Origin: Diploptera punctata
Lineage: Eukaryota > Arthropoda > Insecta > Blattodea > Blaberidae
Length of the DNA stretch: 64,000 nt
Direction of reading: 5' to 3'
Assembly (NCBI GenBank): GCA_030220185.1
Contig: JASPKZ010001235.1
Span: 248,001 to 312,000, forward strand
The translations under genes and the position numbers were made by a program. The first letter of the stretch is position 1. Each line of letters starts with the position of its first letter. A model generated the notes under the pieces. The model was not told where the DNA came from. It saw only the letters and a program-made list of their open reading frames with translations, and did no database searches. Positions 11,946 to 23,812 of this stretch are shown piece after piece.

Positions 11946-13340
11946 GTTAACCACATAGGTGAATGATCATCCAGGCAGTATAGGGGTCATATGTGGTCAA
12001 CATGTTGGGTCCTTCAACCTAGAATTGCTACTTATTGTAGCTACCCAAATTTGTCACAATAGTGGGTGGACACCAGTTCTATACTGGACAAAATTCCATG
12101 AAAAAATTTCTCCCTCCATGAAGACTTCAATCAGAGCAAGTCCTTTAGCTCTGCACCAAAGTGTGATGCTTTAAACTGCTCAGCTAAGACACAGGATTAG
12201 ATTTTACCATAGTATCATTTCATAGTGTTCTGTCTTAGGGCAGGTCTTTCACTGCAATCATAACATTTCCATGCTACGATTTGCAGCTTTACTATGGAAT
12301 TAAAGGTGTGGTAGCTTTCCACATCGGTGAGGAATGTTGATAATAATGATAAGAATGATGATGATGGCCGGATGATTTTCGGCGACCATTGGGCCCTAAG
12401 CTTCCTGACATTTGTCTTAAAGGCCAGGAAAAACCCTGAGAAAAATCTCACACAGCAGCCTGTCCCGACCGGGAATCTAACCTGGGCCAGCTGCTTGACA
12501 AGGCAGCACACTACCTCGAGACCACAGCAGTGGACTTACCATAATACAAAAGTCTATATATTCTTCTTCCAAGTATTAGGCCAAGGCCTGTTACAATCCT
12601 ATAGAAAATTTCCCTCGTTCCGAGAAATTCTCATATAAGACTTGAAAGCATAATAATAGTCCCTTCGATTGGTTGCTGGCCAAAGGAAGGCAAGACCAGT
12701 GATGGGGCTGCCATCTTATAGCCTCTGGTCAGGCTTTTCTGGAGAAGAAAAGAAAATAAAGGAAAGAAGAGATGGAAGAAAGGAAAGACTCCCTAGCCCT
12801 CGGATGCCCTAATAGCGTCGGGGTCGAAAAAACAAGAGTTAACCAAGAGAGGTTAGATAGTAAAGTTAAAAGAGTGCAAAACACAAGTAAGTGGAAGAAA
12901 TGTTTTGCTCAGCTTGGGCACCTTGTGGTTGCCATCCACATATCCCCTAGATGAGGACCGCTGAACCAAATAATGGGTAGAAGGACAATATATGAATTCA
13001 TAAAATAAATTCTAACTACCAGAAGAACCGGAAAGCCTATCTTCAATGAATGCCATCTGTCAATTCCAAAAGATATGCTTCATCACTATCCCCAAATCAA
13101 AAGATAGCTGGGACGTCCAAAAAAGCGCTGGATGGAAAATTCCTCTTTGAGACCGTAACAGGCCACATGACCTAATACTTGCATGGATGATGATGACAAT
13201 AAATTCTAAGCATTAGTCACATATATGCTCTTCATGGTCCGTCGCTGTGGCATAGTTGGTTGAGTCCCTACCTTCCACTCAGGAGACCCAGGTTCGATTC
13301 CCAGCGAGGTAAGGGATTTTTAACATCTGAACCTTGGGAC
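11946..13340. repeat. Mixed SINE and LINE remnants
   Basis: This stretch holds a partial SINE B (11946-12190), a minus-strand tRNA-headed repeat (12215-12540) related to 42992-43322, and a LINE 3' end with (TTC)n (12545 onward). The last is a repeat shared with 27876-28115 and 56611-56787. A tRNA-like SINE head lies at 13238-13320 (TGGCATAGTTGGTTGAG). No host exon was seen. Confidence 0.5.
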
Positions 13341-13424
13341 TGGGTGTGTGTTGTGTCCTAGTTGTACCCATTGGGTTTAATTCCTGTAAAAAAATCTTTA
13401 AAATATATTATATTGATAACTTAC

Positions 13425-13940
13425 CAATACATTTGCTGTTGATACAAGCCCTGTCTGTAGGACAACCCGTGTCACTTCTACATCCTGTGATGCAGACAAG
13501 CCCTTCACAGACTTCCCCACTGCGGCAATCATCATCTCTTCGACACAACGGCTTACATACTCCTGACGATAGATCACATCTCTCATTACCCAAACAGCCA
13601 ACATCCGACGAACAAACAGGCCGACAAGCTTCATCCAAACAAGTAGAACCTGCAGGACAATCTCTATTCTCGGTACAGATCTGCGGAGGTGTACGAACGC
13701 AGGCAACTTTAGCTGTTGGGTTAGGTACAAATCCACTTCTACAAGAACAACTGGCTCGCTGGTTGGAAACAGTGCAAGCTGCATTAGGACCACATGGAGA
13801 GTCGCTACATGGATTCACACAATGGTTGTCACGGCATGATTCGCTAGCACTACAGTCTTCATCGGAATGACAACCATAGATGCACATATTGTGTAGACAA
13901 ATGTGACCAAGGAAACAATCATTATCTACACGACATGTCA
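13425..13940 (-). CDS. dpy: Dumpy-like gene, exon 20
   Basis: Phase 1 to 1, 516 nt (172 codons), with acceptor TTTGCAG and donor GTAAGT. Two cysteine links (CRVDNDCFLGHIC, CHSDEDCSASESC) precede one EGF (CSDSPCGPNAAC to FVPNPTAKVAC). Four further links follow (ICTENRDC, CSSDVGCLGNERC, CRRDDDCRSGEVC, CRSDTGCPTDRACINSKC). It is the richest run of DPY-type modules in the window. Confidence 0.87.
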
Positions 13941-14130
13941 CTGCAAAGAAAAACATAATTATTTCAAATTCTGATCATTATTAATGTTTTTGTTCATGTA
14001 AATTGTGCACTTTTTAACCAGGCTCATGGGCTAGTGGTCAGTGTTGTTGTTTTTTATAAAATTACAGTAACAAGTCATCTGCACTAGTAGAAATCCCATT
14101 GATATTTAAATAAGTGTAATGGATACTTAC

Positions 14131-14261
14131 AAATACAATTGCCTTTGAGACATTTCTCGTTAAATGCGCATTCGTGATCTGCTTGACAATGTGGGAGGCA
14201 CAGTTGTCCCTACACGTATTTCCATCGGAACAATCCACATCAGACTCACATGATACAGGAA
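14131..14261 (-). CDS. dpy: Dumpy-like gene, exon 19, with one-base frameshift
   Basis: Acceptor TTTTTCAG and donor GTAAGT bound 131 nt, one base short of the 132 needed to run phase 1 to 1. The first half reads SCESDVDCSDGNTCRDN in the incoming frame. The second half gives family sense (LCLPHC, then CAFNEKCLKGNC) only after a shift near 14200-14206, consistent with one missing base. Both halves keep proper cysteine spacing and exon 20 follows in phase, so recent damage or a base-call error is more likely than old decay. Confidence 0.72.
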
Positions 14262-14570
14262 CTGAAAAATTACATTATTAAGTTTTATTACATAAAGATA
14301 TGTAAATTTACATCACACAATTTTAACTGCTTACACAGAGCCCTTACAAAAACAGAATGAGAAAATGGTCTGTAAAGAAAAATGATTAATAGGAATGCAA
14401 ATAGGTAAAGTTTTCTATTTCTCTTTCTTCTTCCATAATGAATATAAATCAGATGGAGATAAAAGTTAGGTTACTTTAATTTAAATACTTATTTAATTAA
14501 ATATAAATAAAACTTAAAGTTTTATGTGATTTTCATATTTATTAAAATATTTAACTTTCACAGGGAAAGA

Positions 14571-15433
14571 ACACAATGAGGTTTAATTTAACAATTAAAT
14601 TAATGTTTTTATTACCTCACCTCATATCCTTTTTCTTCTATACTGCAGTTTTGGAGGTTATCTCCATCATCAGTAGCATCTGGTCGACCGGTGTTATGTT
14701 ATTTCTTGGCGGTTTTCTTCGTCCTTCTATCGGTGGACCGATGAACCTCTGGATCAGGTCAAAATTTGTGGGAGTTTCGAAATTCATGAGTTTATCTTTC
14801 TTGTTTTTTTTGGATGTGGATTTTTTCCCAGACTGTGAGTTCTTTTTGTTTATCTGTGTGTTTGATTAGGCTAGCTTCTGTATCGATTAAATGCTTTTCA
14901 GACCAAGCATGGGCTGCTACAGCTGACTTGTCCACTTCACCCTTTTTTACATTTCTAAGGTGTTCTTTCAATCTGGTTTTTAAATTAATTTTAATTTAAT
15001 TTAATTAAGGATTGCGACAAAATCTATATAGGAAAAACGAAAAGAAATTTAAAAACCAGATTGAAAGAACACCTTAGAAATGTAAAAAGGGTGAAATGGA
15101 CAAGTCAGTTGTAGCAGCCCATGCTTGGTCTGAAAAGCATTTAATCGATACAGACGCTAGCCTAATCAACACACAGATAAACAAAAAGAACTCACAGTCT
15201 AGGGAAAAAATCCACATCCAAAAAAACAAGAAAGATAAACTCATGAATTTTGAAACTCCCGCAAATGTTGACCTGATCTAGAGGTTCATCGGTCCACCGA
15301 TAATAGGAAGAAGAAAACCGCCAAGAAACGACATAACACCGGTCGACCAGAGGCTACTGATGATGGAGATAAGCTCTGAAACTGCAGTATAGAAGAAAAA
15401 GGATATGAGGTGAGGTAATAAAAACATTAATTT
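14571..15433. mobile_element. Palindromic Penelope-like element, about 0.86 kb
   Basis: Outer arms ACCTCACCTCATATCC and GGATATGAGGTGAGG are inverted copies. Each arm carries the end of a GIY-YIG endonuclease reading frame; the plus arm shows KIYIGKTKRNLKTRLKEHL from about 15018, then in another frame AHAWSEKHLI. The plus arm ends with an intact hammerhead core (15354-15392), while the minus arm has A for G in the GAA box. The coding parts are frameshifted. Confidence 0.72.
15354..15392 (+). ncRNA. Hammerhead ribozyme motif (Penelope-like)
   Basis: Stem I is CTA with TAG. The core CTGATGA is at 15357-15363, stem II is GGAG with CTCT, and the GAA box is at 15378-15380. Stem III is the palindrome ACTGCAGT at 15381-15388, followed by A as the cleavage base (GTA). 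All invariant core positions are present. Hammerheads are known in Penelope-like retroelements. Confidence 0.75.
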
Positions 15434-15476
15434 CTTTTATTAAAATATGTTTATACAAGATTTGAGACAAAAATGA

Positions 15477-16340
15477 AGGATGCATAAAATTGGACCACAT
15501 AAGAAATTAAGAAGTGAATTAGAAATATATTCTATAAATGATAGAATTCAACAACACCACGTTGGCTGGGAACAGCATGTTCAGAGTATGGAAGAAACAA
15601 GATTGCCCAAGATAGCATATCATTATAAACCAAAAGGATTAAGGGATGTAGGAAGACCTAGGAAGAGATGGAAGGAATCATTGTGAATTCGGAACAGGCG
15701 AATCACCTAAACCTTGAAGTGAAGAAGACGAAACAGAAGAAATGAAGCATCAATTAAAAAAAAATTAACAAAATGGAATGAATTTCAGTACAAAAAATAA
15801 ATCAAGAAAATATAACAATGACAAAAACAACCAGAAAAATTGGAAGAAGGTAAATTCCACGTAAAATTTGACATAATGCATGAAAATTAAGGTATCCCAA
15901 AGTGCTTACATTCCAAAATATTGCAAAATATATCTTCTTGTAAGCCCATGTTTCCATTAACAGAGATTAGGCGCTCTCCACCTACAAGGAAGAATTTGAA
16001 CCATACTAATTTAGTTACACTTGTTTTCGTATAGATGTCATTTGAGTGGTCCGTGGTCAGCGTTCTGCCTCAAACTGACATCTAGGAAACCAAGGTAGTA
16101 CTAGGATGGGAAAATTTGGTAAATATTGCTTAGAGGCCTTTTCATTCAGGCTTAAGGATCTTTTACGAGCCTGAAAATCTTCAGACTCGGGACCCATGGC
16201 TTAAAGTCCCTCCCGGAGGACTTGCTCCTTGCAAAATATATACAAACTGATAAATAACAAAGAATTGTTATTTATTATAATTAAAACTCCTACACCACGC
16301 AGAAGTGTTAGTTGTTATATCAGTTTTATATATATATATA
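15477..16340 (+). repeat. LINE tail fragment and unassigned AT-rich DNA
   Basis: A short open frame (15480-15686) resembles the C-terminal tail of RTE-type LINE proteins (GRPRKRWKESL). The rest, to the TA microsatellite near 16327-16344, has no recognisable gene. Confidence 0.45.
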
Positions 16341-16349
16341 TATATTTTT

Positions 16350-16692
16350 TTTTTTTCCCAAGCACGACAGGCCTAGAAGGCCCTTAGCCTACCAGCCGGC
16401 TGCTTGCCTCACGTCCACATGTGTTAATCACATAGGTAGAAGATCATAAGCCAGTGTAGGGGTGATATGTGGTCAGCATGTCGGGTCCCCGAGCCATTAT
16501 AGCTGGTTTTCTCAACCTGGAGTCGCTACTTATTGTAGCTACCCAAATGTCTCACGATGCTGGGTGGGCACCGGTCACATACTGGCTGAAATTCCATGAG
16601 AAAATTTCTTCCCCGTGGGGACTTGAACCAGCGCAAGTCCCTTAGCTCTGTGCCAAGGCTTCCTGCCTTAACCACTTGGCTACAGCATGGGA
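16350..16692 (-). mobile_element. SINE B, tRNA-derived, copy 1
   Basis: On the minus strand a tRNA-like head (TAGCCAAGTGGTTAAGG, then GGTTCAAGTCCCC) leads a body of about 270 bp containing AGCATCGTGAGACATTTGGG. Copies occur at 24737-25070 and 38573-38905 on the same strand, and partially at 11946. Confidence 0.65.
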
Positions 16693-16804
16693 CCAATTAT
16701 ATTTATTTTATATAATTAATTAATAAAGTTTATTAGAAGATAAAACTCAGCATGTATTTTGTAACTCCACCTATATATATGTATTGTAGATTTTCGTGGA
16801 TATA

Positions 16805-17649
16805 CCGTATATCTTGGCAGATAAGATGATAGTTGAACCATGAAAAAAGCCCCCAAAATCCAGGGTCATCTTATAGGACAGATACAAAAAAAAACTAGAT
16901 TGAAATTTATATAAATTAAAACCATTATAAAATGAAAAAAATAACACTTATTGCGACTGATGTAATGATGCGCGGTGACAAACCGATCAGTTGATGTGTT
17001 GGGGGGGGGGGAACTGTTAGAGATTTAGTGAATCCCTGTGAGTACAGCTACTATCAAACCAATCCTGAAAACATCCGGTTATTCAATTCTTCTGCAGTCT
17101 GTTTTGTGTAGTAAATAAACATGGACATGATTGCTTATATTACGTTGTTTCTTTTAATTATTAATATAGTGTTATATTACTATGCATGATGCAAAGGGCA
17201 CTGTATAACATTTAAATATGCGGATAACTTATATCTTTGGGTTTGATAGTAGCATAACAAGAAATTTCTCGCGCGGCAAGTCTTCCTTCCTTATCATAAC
17301 AATCTCCTTTCCCCTTCCATGCGACAGGTCTCATCTCTCGTGCTAGTACAACTTATCAAAAGTGTAGCAGTGTTGCCAGATGAATTAAAATAAAATGTAT
17401 TTATTTATCATAATGAGGGGTTAAAATATTAACAATATATAACATAAAATTTAATTTGAAAAATTACGAATACGGTAATTTTGTATACGCTATACAGTAA
17501 GCTAATGATTGTTGGTCTAAACTAAATTCATAGGCTGTTGATAGTTTGGGGTCATCTTATAGGACAGATATATGCTAAGACTATAAAACTTTGACAAAAA
17601 TCTATACCTCGTCTTATCTGAAGGTTGGCTTATCTGCCGAGATATACAG
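16805..17649. mobile_element. pogo/Tigger-like nonautonomous DNA transposon
   Basis: Terminal inverted repeats of about 20 bases (left GTATATCTTGGCAGATAAG; right its near complement) are flanked by TA at 16803-16804 and 17650-17651. The subterminal phrase GGTCATCTTATAGGACAG is repeated in inverted orientation. No transposase frame is visible in 845 bp. Family assignment rests on end sequence and TA target only. Confidence 0.6.
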
Positions 17650-17689
17650 TAAGTATGATTAAGAAAATTTTCTTGGGTTTTCCATGTCA

Positions 17690-17790
17690 TGGATTCACTG
17701 TTGGCCTCTGGCCACTGAAGATGAAGGTGAATGACCTTTAAAACCGGTATTATGAAAACATGCAACTTTATGAGGTGAGACAGAAAAACA
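17690..17790 (+). repeat. Degenerate hammerhead-bearing Penelope relic
   Basis: CTGAAGA, a stem II formed by AAGGT and ACCTT, and the palindrome ACCGGT are present near 17710-17755. The GAA box has lost its G. It is followed by TATGAGGTGAG, the shared outer end of the palindromic family. Confidence 0.5.
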
Positions 17791-17822
17791 TTTTCTTCAA
17801 CTCATTTATAAAGTTAACTTAC

Positions 17823-18005
17823 TTCTGACACATTCGATATCTTGATTTCCAGTAAAACCTGGTGGACAACTGCATTGTTTAACATGACTGAACACTCGAC
17901 AATCTGCATTCATACCACAAGCTGATCTCTGATCACATGGGTTCAGACACTGACCCTGTAAGCACTTCTCAGTCAGACTGCACTCTTCATCTGACAAACA
18001 TGATG
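17823..18005 (-). CDS. dpy: Dumpy-like gene, exon 18
   Basis: Phase 1 to 1, 183 nt, with acceptor TTTGTGTTGCAG and donor GTAAGT. It encodes a DPY link (SCLSDEECSLTEKCLQGQC) and one EGF (CDQRSACGMNADC to GFTGNQDIEC). The module order and GN motif fit the rest of the gene. Confidence 0.83.
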
Positions 18006-19028
18006 CTGCAACACAAACAAATCAGTTAACTTCCTCATCAACAGCCCAGATTTGCATGTGAAATGCATATTTGTTTTACACATTAAAAAGTATGCAGAAA
18101 TGATTTACATGTTAAGTGATCCCTTCACAGACAATTTCAGCAGTATTTGATAATGCACAGAAATGCATATTCCCGGGGAAAATGCTTATTTTAGATTTTT
18201 AATGCATAAATGCATATTTTACTCCTAAATGTAGTTTTAAATTATAATTATCCCTTCAGCTAATTACTAGCAATTATTTAATTATTAATTAATTTTTTTT
18301 AAATAATAAAGTCTCTGCAATCAATTGGATATAAGCGTAATATGTATGTTTACATCTGTGTAAGAGGGGAATAGCCGTGGGCATTGAGAAATAATATTAC
18401 AGTATTGCTAAAATCACATTTGATAAGCTTAGTGAAGTATTAAGTAAAAATCCTAGCTGCAATAGAATTTGTCAAATTAGCAAAATGCTCTCTGGTGATA
18501 GTGAAAAAACTGTAACCGAAGAGAGATTCACTGAAGAAGAACTGTGGTGTTTTTTCTCATGCACCTGTGACATCATGTTATGTAGAAAGGACAGTTTCAT
18601 TGTATGAAACTTTCTTCACTGACAAATGACGGAGCTTCACACAAGAAAACCTTCTTTATCTACTGTAACAGCCAGGAATAAGCTAAGATTACCCACAAAG
18701 CAAATATTTTATTTGATTTTATTACAATCTGTTTTTGCATATTTAGGGTGTATATTTTCTACATTTTTCATGCATATTGAGTACTTTATTTTGCATACAA
18801 ATCCAGGCTCTAATCATCACACATATTTTAGGTTTAGGCTAGTTGAGCCTGTTCCTATATCTCAATATATTTTGATTTCACCAACATTGTTTAGGTCTTC
18901 CTCTGTCTCTGTGTACTTCAGGTTGACACTGGAATACTTACTTATTTTAGGAATTCTCACTATGAGGTATATTCATTAAAGTAGAATTTTTTATCACTCA
19001 CCTCATATTGTTCTTATTTTACTATAAA
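18006..19028. other. Intron DNA without recognised gene
   Basis: Iterations of AATGCATATTT-like sequence near 18060-18230 and an AT-rich stretch follow exon 18. One plus-strand open frame (18626-18979) has no domain or codon signal I trust. It is probably an old unclassified transposon. Confidence 0.35.
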
Positions 19029-19755
19029 CTAGTTTTGGAACATAGTTTCTGTCCCATCCTCAGTATCGTCATGACCGTTGTTCTGTTGTCTTGAAGAACT
19101 GTCTTTCGCTCCTTCCATTGGCTGACTGAAAAACCTCGAAACCAGGTCATTCTCACCGGGAATTTCAAAGTTCATCAATTTCTTCTTTTCGCTCTTTTGA
19201 ATGTAGATCTTTTCCCAAACAGTAAGTTCTTTTGGTTTTTCTATTTGTTTTAATAATTTAGCTTCTTTCTCGATAAGATGTTTTTCAAACCATGCATGGG
19301 CAGCCACTGCAGATTTTTCTACTTCCCCTTTCTTGACATTCCTGAGATGTTCTTTCACTCTAGTTTTCAAATTTCTCTTAGTTTTTCCTATGTAGAATTT
19401 CTCACATTCTTCACATTTAATTTGATAAATCCCTGATTTGTTTTCTTCTTTAATTTTCTCATTCTTATTAGGTCTAATCAGTCCACTGATGCTGTAGTCA
19501 TTTTTTGGGTGCTAACCTTATGTTGAAATTTTTAAAAATGTTTTGAAACTTGTGGTGTTTTAATGGATCATATGTGAATTTTCTAAACTTTACATTTTCT
19601 TCTTTTACTTTTAGAAGAGTGCTTTGATTAATAAATTTTTGTCTTTTGAACTTGTTTATTTTCTTGAGTATCATTTTTATTGCAAAACCATTTTTTGTGG
19701 CTACGTTGATTATGTGTTCTTTTTCCTTTAATAATTTACTGGAATACTTACTCAC
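19029..19755 (-). pseudogene. Penelope-like element, linker and GIY-YIG endonuclease end
   Basis: This is the longest Penelope-like coding piece in the window. From the 19755 end it reads a lysine-rich linker (RKFTYDPLKHHKFQNIF). After a one-base slip in an A run near 19505 it continues through SGIYQIKCEEC, KFYIGKTKRNLKTRVKEHL and AHAWFEKHLIEKEAKLL to MNFEIPG. GIY and YIG give the nuclease signature. No reverse transcriptase is present here, so it is a truncated copy. The hammerhead at its end (about 19035-19080) has lost the G of GAA. Confidence 0.78.
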
Positions 19756-20011
19756 CTTAACATTAAAAAATAATAGACAAATTTATATTTGAAGAGAAAA
19801 TTATATGCTCAGGGTTTGACTTTCTATGCCAATGCTCTACCAACTGAGCTACATGAGCACTCCAATCTTAATGCAAAAATTTTTCTCATATATATTGTTA
19901 ATTCCCAAGCACCAAATGCTAGGAATCGTTGCTCAATCATGCAAATGACTGCTTCTTTTTTAAGAAGACTTTTATCGGGAATTTATTATTAATAATGAAT
20001 TGCGTACTTAC

Positions 20012-20206
20012 ATCGACAAATATCTCCATAGCAGTACGTGTTGGAAGGACAATCAGTGTTGGATGAGCAAGGTATAGGCTTCGGTCTACAACCAATACGA
20101 ATATCAATTGGATTTCCTTCATAGCCTGATCGACAGATGCAAGTAGCAACATGGTCACTTGCAACACAATCTGAATTTGGTCCACATGCTGAATTCTCAC
20201 AAACAT
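20012..20206 (-). CDS. dpy: Dumpy-like gene, exon 17
   Basis: Phase 1 to 1, 195 nt, with acceptor ATTTCAG and donor GTAAGT. In the frame set by its neighbours it reads an EGF (VCENSACGPNSDC, then CICRSGYEGNP to GC) and a DPY link (PCSSNTDCPSNTYCYGDIC). A longer open frame also crosses this exon, but it has no family features and is a shadow. The last base T joins CA of exon 18. Confidence 0.82.
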
Positions 20207-20251
20207 CTGAAATTCAAATTTAAAAAAAAATCATTAATATTATATTAATAA

Positions 20252-20432
20252 CTAATTAACTCACTGACACTATCGAACCCATAGGTTCATGATCATGCAG
20301 ACATAAGCTCTCTATACATCCCAATCCTGAGCTAATGTTTTCCAGTCATCTCCTGTACAATTTACTTCCCTCAACTCAAGGATAATGTTATTCTCCCACC
20401 TCATTCTTGGCCTACCAACTGGCTGCGACCTT
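20252..20432 (-). mobile_element. RTE LINE 3' fragment
   Basis: This is a short minus-strand match to the tail of the 1-2292 family, starting ACTCACTGACACTATCGAAC and broken after about 180 bp, where a different repeat begins. Confidence 0.6.
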
Positions 20433-20629
20433 TACACAGGTGGATGATGATGTTGAACCTCCCACCCGTTACAGCTGTTTTCTCAACATGGAGTCCTTAC
20501 TTACTATAACTACTCAAATTCCTCACTATGCTGGATAGGTCTTCTTCTTCTTCTTCTTCCTTCCAAGTATTAGGCCAAGGCCTGTTAGATTTTTATTTAT
20601 TTATTTTAGATTTATTTATTTATTTAGCC

Positions 20630-21750
20630 TGGTGGAGTTAAGGCCACGTGACCTTCTCTTCCACTCACCAGGGCAAACATATATTACATCAGAATATAAC
20701 AATCATAATTAACTGTAATATTAAATACTAAATAAAAATTTGATCAAAAAGGTAATATTTATTATATTACGATCTATAATGCAACTGGTTAATGTTAGTT
20801 AAAATTAAGACTAAAACTAATAATAAAATGTATACAAGCAAGACATTAAATTGTCCCTGTCTAATGTACATAAAAAAACAAAGAAAAATAATGAGATATA
20901 GAAAACTAATTTTACGTTTGTACAATATTTAAAACAAAACAAAAGTAAATATTTGTTAATCTTAATATTATTTTCATAGATAATTAAATTTAGTAACTGT
21001 TAAAAGAATACGATCAGTGAGGTGTATAAGTTAGTTTGTTATTAAATAATTCTTTAATTTGTTTTTGAAGGATGTTATAGTTTGACAGTCTCTGACATAG
21101 GTCGGAAGGGAATTCCATGTTTTGGTAAGTGAGACCGTAAAAGATAATGAATAATATACAGTGTGATGAGGAGGGATATAAAGGACAATGTGCTGATGGG
21201 ATCGAGTGTCAAGATTATGTGTGTCGGATAGTCTGATGAAGCGGTGTGATAAATAATTAGGCGATGATGTGTGAAGGATTTTATAGAGAAGAGATAGTGA
21301 ATGGACAGTTCTACGATCTCTTAGACGACCATGATAATTGTTCCAGGGACGGTGTAACATGGTCAAATTTGCAAATACCACAAATAAAACGTGCGCAAGA
21401 ATTATGAACACGTTGAAGTATTTGAGTGTAAATAATATTTAAGTCTGTAAAAAGAGTAAAAGAGTGTCACAATAATCAAAATGGGGCATTGCAAGTGTTT
21501 CTACTAACATTTTCCTAAGAGCGAATGGCAGACAATTTCTTACGCGATTTAATGAATGTATTATTGAGAAGACTGTTTTGCATGTATGGTTTATTTGTGT
21601 ATTCCAATTTAAGTTGTTGTCAATAAACACTCCTAGAATTTTTACTGTCTCACTATAAGGGATTTGAACTCCATTTAGTGACACATGCGATCCTGTAGAA
21701 AATTTTCCCTCCAGCGTTTCATAGGACGGCCCAGAGATCTTCATTGTCTT
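20630..21750 (-). mobile_element. Jockey/CR1-like LINE, reverse transcriptase C-terminal end
   Basis: Two open frames on the minus strand are consecutive in the element. 21744-21439 reads LGVFIDNNLNWNTQI, the conserved stretch after the RT palm. 21411-21031 ends KTWNSLPTYVRDCQTITSFK, typical of Jockey/CR1-type 3' coding ends. A frame break separates them. The 3' tail contains TTTA repeats near 20590-20625. Confidence 0.65.
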
Positions 21751-21771
21751 GGTATATAATTATAAACAGGT

Positions 21772-22085
21772 TTGGGGATCCGATTTGAACTCATTCTTTC
21801 TAGATGGTGTTTCCAATTTAGTTGGTACTGTTTAATATATTCCAAAATTGGCGTAGTCTTCAATTCTTTTAAGATTCCTTTTCCAATCCCATCTTGTGTA
21901 ACCTGCTGTTCTGCGCATGAATCTCATTTCACAAGCCATTATTCTGCTTTCATGTTGTCTTTTTAGTGTCCATGCTTCACTACCATAGGTCAACACTTGT
22001 CTAGCCAAAGTGTTATATAAACATAATCTGGTGTTTTTTTGTACAAGGGATGGTTTCATAACTTGATTAATAATTCCCAAACTTT
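21772..22085 (-). mobile_element. LINE tail fragment (second RTE-like family)
   Basis: The minus strand reads LTYGSEAWTLKRQHESRI and RTAGYTRWDWKRN, the tail of a LINE family also seen in plus orientation at 56790-57160. The frame has stops beyond this piece. Confidence 0.6.
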
Positions 22086-22849
22086 TATTATAACTAGTAA
22101 TTTTTTCAGGGATATCCTTTTCATTGTTAATATCTGTATAATTTATTGAAGTGGAAGAGAATACCTTACTGTCTTAACTTTATCAGGTAGAAATACATAG
22201 TTATTTGTAGGTCTCAGAAGTTGAAAAAATCCTTTTTTTATTTTGTCAGAAGACGAGGCCCAACATGATATATATATATATATATATATTTTGGGTCATT
22301 GTAGGCCAGAAAATGGTGGGTTTTATTTGCCTTTTTTGACATTTTATAGCTTATTGGTCTTTTTTTTTTGCTTTTTTTCTTTAGGTCTTAACAGCTTTCT
22401 TTTTTGTAATTTTACCTTCTTTTGACTACATTTATACCATTTGTATAATTCAAGAATTCACTGAGTGTAGTCTCAATTTCAACTTCTTTTAAAAAAATAC
22501 TTTCTAGTTTTATTTTCTAAAGACTTTTCACATTCCAAACACTTTGTTCCGTGAGAAACTATTGAACCCTCACAAAATACCCCATTATTTTTAACCACCA
22601 GCCAACTGACCGCCTGAACTATTGTATTTCAACTTCAAATTTTGTAAGAAGTTGCCACTTTGTTAAAATTACTTCTAGCAGAGGGTGAAGGCAGTGACGT
22701 TGTCTTTATCCACTTGTTAGCAGACTGAAACTCTTTTTACATCCTTTTTCCAGTTTTTTGGTATTTTATAGGCATTTTATAGGCCCTCGACTTCCAAGCC
22801 CTACTTATTACTATTATTAATACATAATTAAGATATTGGATAGTTGTAC
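22086..22849. other. Intron DNA without recognised gene
   Basis: A TA microsatellite (about 22250-22290) and T-rich sequence are present. I see no exon or element ends. Confidence 0.4.
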
Positions 22850-23105
22850 CTTTGCATTTTGGTACGCCATTAGATTTAATACATTCAGCTGCAGCCGGAC
22901 AGTCTTCATTATGATTACATTCCACAGCAGGACGACAGCCATCATGATAGGGATCTCCAACCATTCCAAGAGGACACGTACATTTGTATGATCCACGAGC
23001 ATTTTCACACTTTGCTCCAGAACCACAAGGCGAGTCTGCGCAGAAGTCTATCAGCTGACAACCTATATGTGGGTCACCTGTGTACCCTGGCTGACAGAAA
23101 CATAC
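22850..23105 (-). CDS. dpy: Dumpy-like gene, exon 16
   Basis: Phase 0 to 1, 256 nt, with acceptor TTTGCAG and donor GTACAA. It finishes the EGF begun in exon 15 (VCFCQPGYTGDPHIGC), then encodes a full EGF (CADSPCGSGAKC to GDPYHDGC) and a DPY link (ECNHNEDCPAAAEC to PKCK). The final G joins AT of exon 17 to give D. Confidence 0.83.
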
Positions 23106-23349
23106 CTGCAAAACAAACATAAATATTTTAAATTTCATGTTTAAAAAATTGAGCAAAAATGTTTGTATTTCAGAAAAATTTCTTACATAAAATTAAAGTT
23201 ATATTTTACAAATGGTCTATTATTATTTACTTCCTTCTTCTTCCTTAACCCTTAAAATCCTAGCGTGACCATATATAAATGTTAAATGTTTGTAGTGTTT
23301 CTTTTTATGGGCAGATATTTAACAGTTGGAAAACAATTCATAATTTGTT

Positions 23350-23396
23350 AACATGTCTGATGAAGGTACAGTGTACCGAAACAGCTGTCACTGATT
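23350..23396 (+). ncRNA. Hammerhead ribozyme motif, second lineage
   Basis: CTGATGA (23357-23363) is followed by stem II GGTAC with GTACC, GAA at 23378-23380, stem III palindrome ACAGCTGT, and C as the cleavage base (GTC). Every invariant core base is present. It lies in a repeat whose inverted halves recur at 10823-11024 and near 38940-39050. Confidence 0.75.
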
Positions 23397-23633
23397 ATAT
23401 CTTAATAAATATGAAAATCAAATAAAACTAAGTTTTATTTTTATTTAATTAATAGATAATATTTAATTTTAGGAAGTGATATTTTGAGGTTATTTTAATT
23501 ATATTATTTTTAGTCTAGCCCAGTCAAGCTGATGATAAAACAGAATTGTTTTGAAACATGTTCAAGAACAAATCAACATTAATATTGAGGTAAGATGAAT
23601 AGACTAAAAATACTATAATTAATAGATATTTAA

Positions 23634-23793
23634 CACTTTAAGTCCTGCAGTGATACTTGTACCACAGCATTTAAATGACAATGAAACCGGAGAAAATTAA
23701 GTCCTGGCATTCCTGTGCCGGCAGATTTAATTTTCTCCGGCTTCAGTGTCATTTAAATGCCGTGGTATTAGTACCACCGCCAGACTCAAAGTG
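23634..23793. mobile_element. TTAA-flanked piggyBac-like MITE, copy 1
   Basis: This palindromic element has ends CACTTTAAGTCCTG and its near complement, bounded by TTAA at 23630-23633 and 23794-23797. Internal ATTTAAATG and CCGGAGAAAATTAA arms mirror each other. TTAA targeting is the piggyBac signature. Confidence 0.65.
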
Positions 23794-23812
23794 TTAAATT
23801 TCCCTCTCTGAG

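Noticed and set aside
13334..13870. 178-codon plus-strand frame opposite exon 20
   Set aside because: Antisense shadow of a cysteine-rich exon; such exons give long open antisense frames. No family match.
16327..16344. CRISPR or satellite array at TA-rich stretches
   Set aside because: These are simple TA microsatellites; no spacers, and the genome is an insect's.
19937..20206. 89-codon minus frame across exon 17 as a gene
   Set aside because: It lies in a different frame from the EGF reading, has no cysteine pattern and ends inside the intron; the phase of the neighbours selects the EGF frame.
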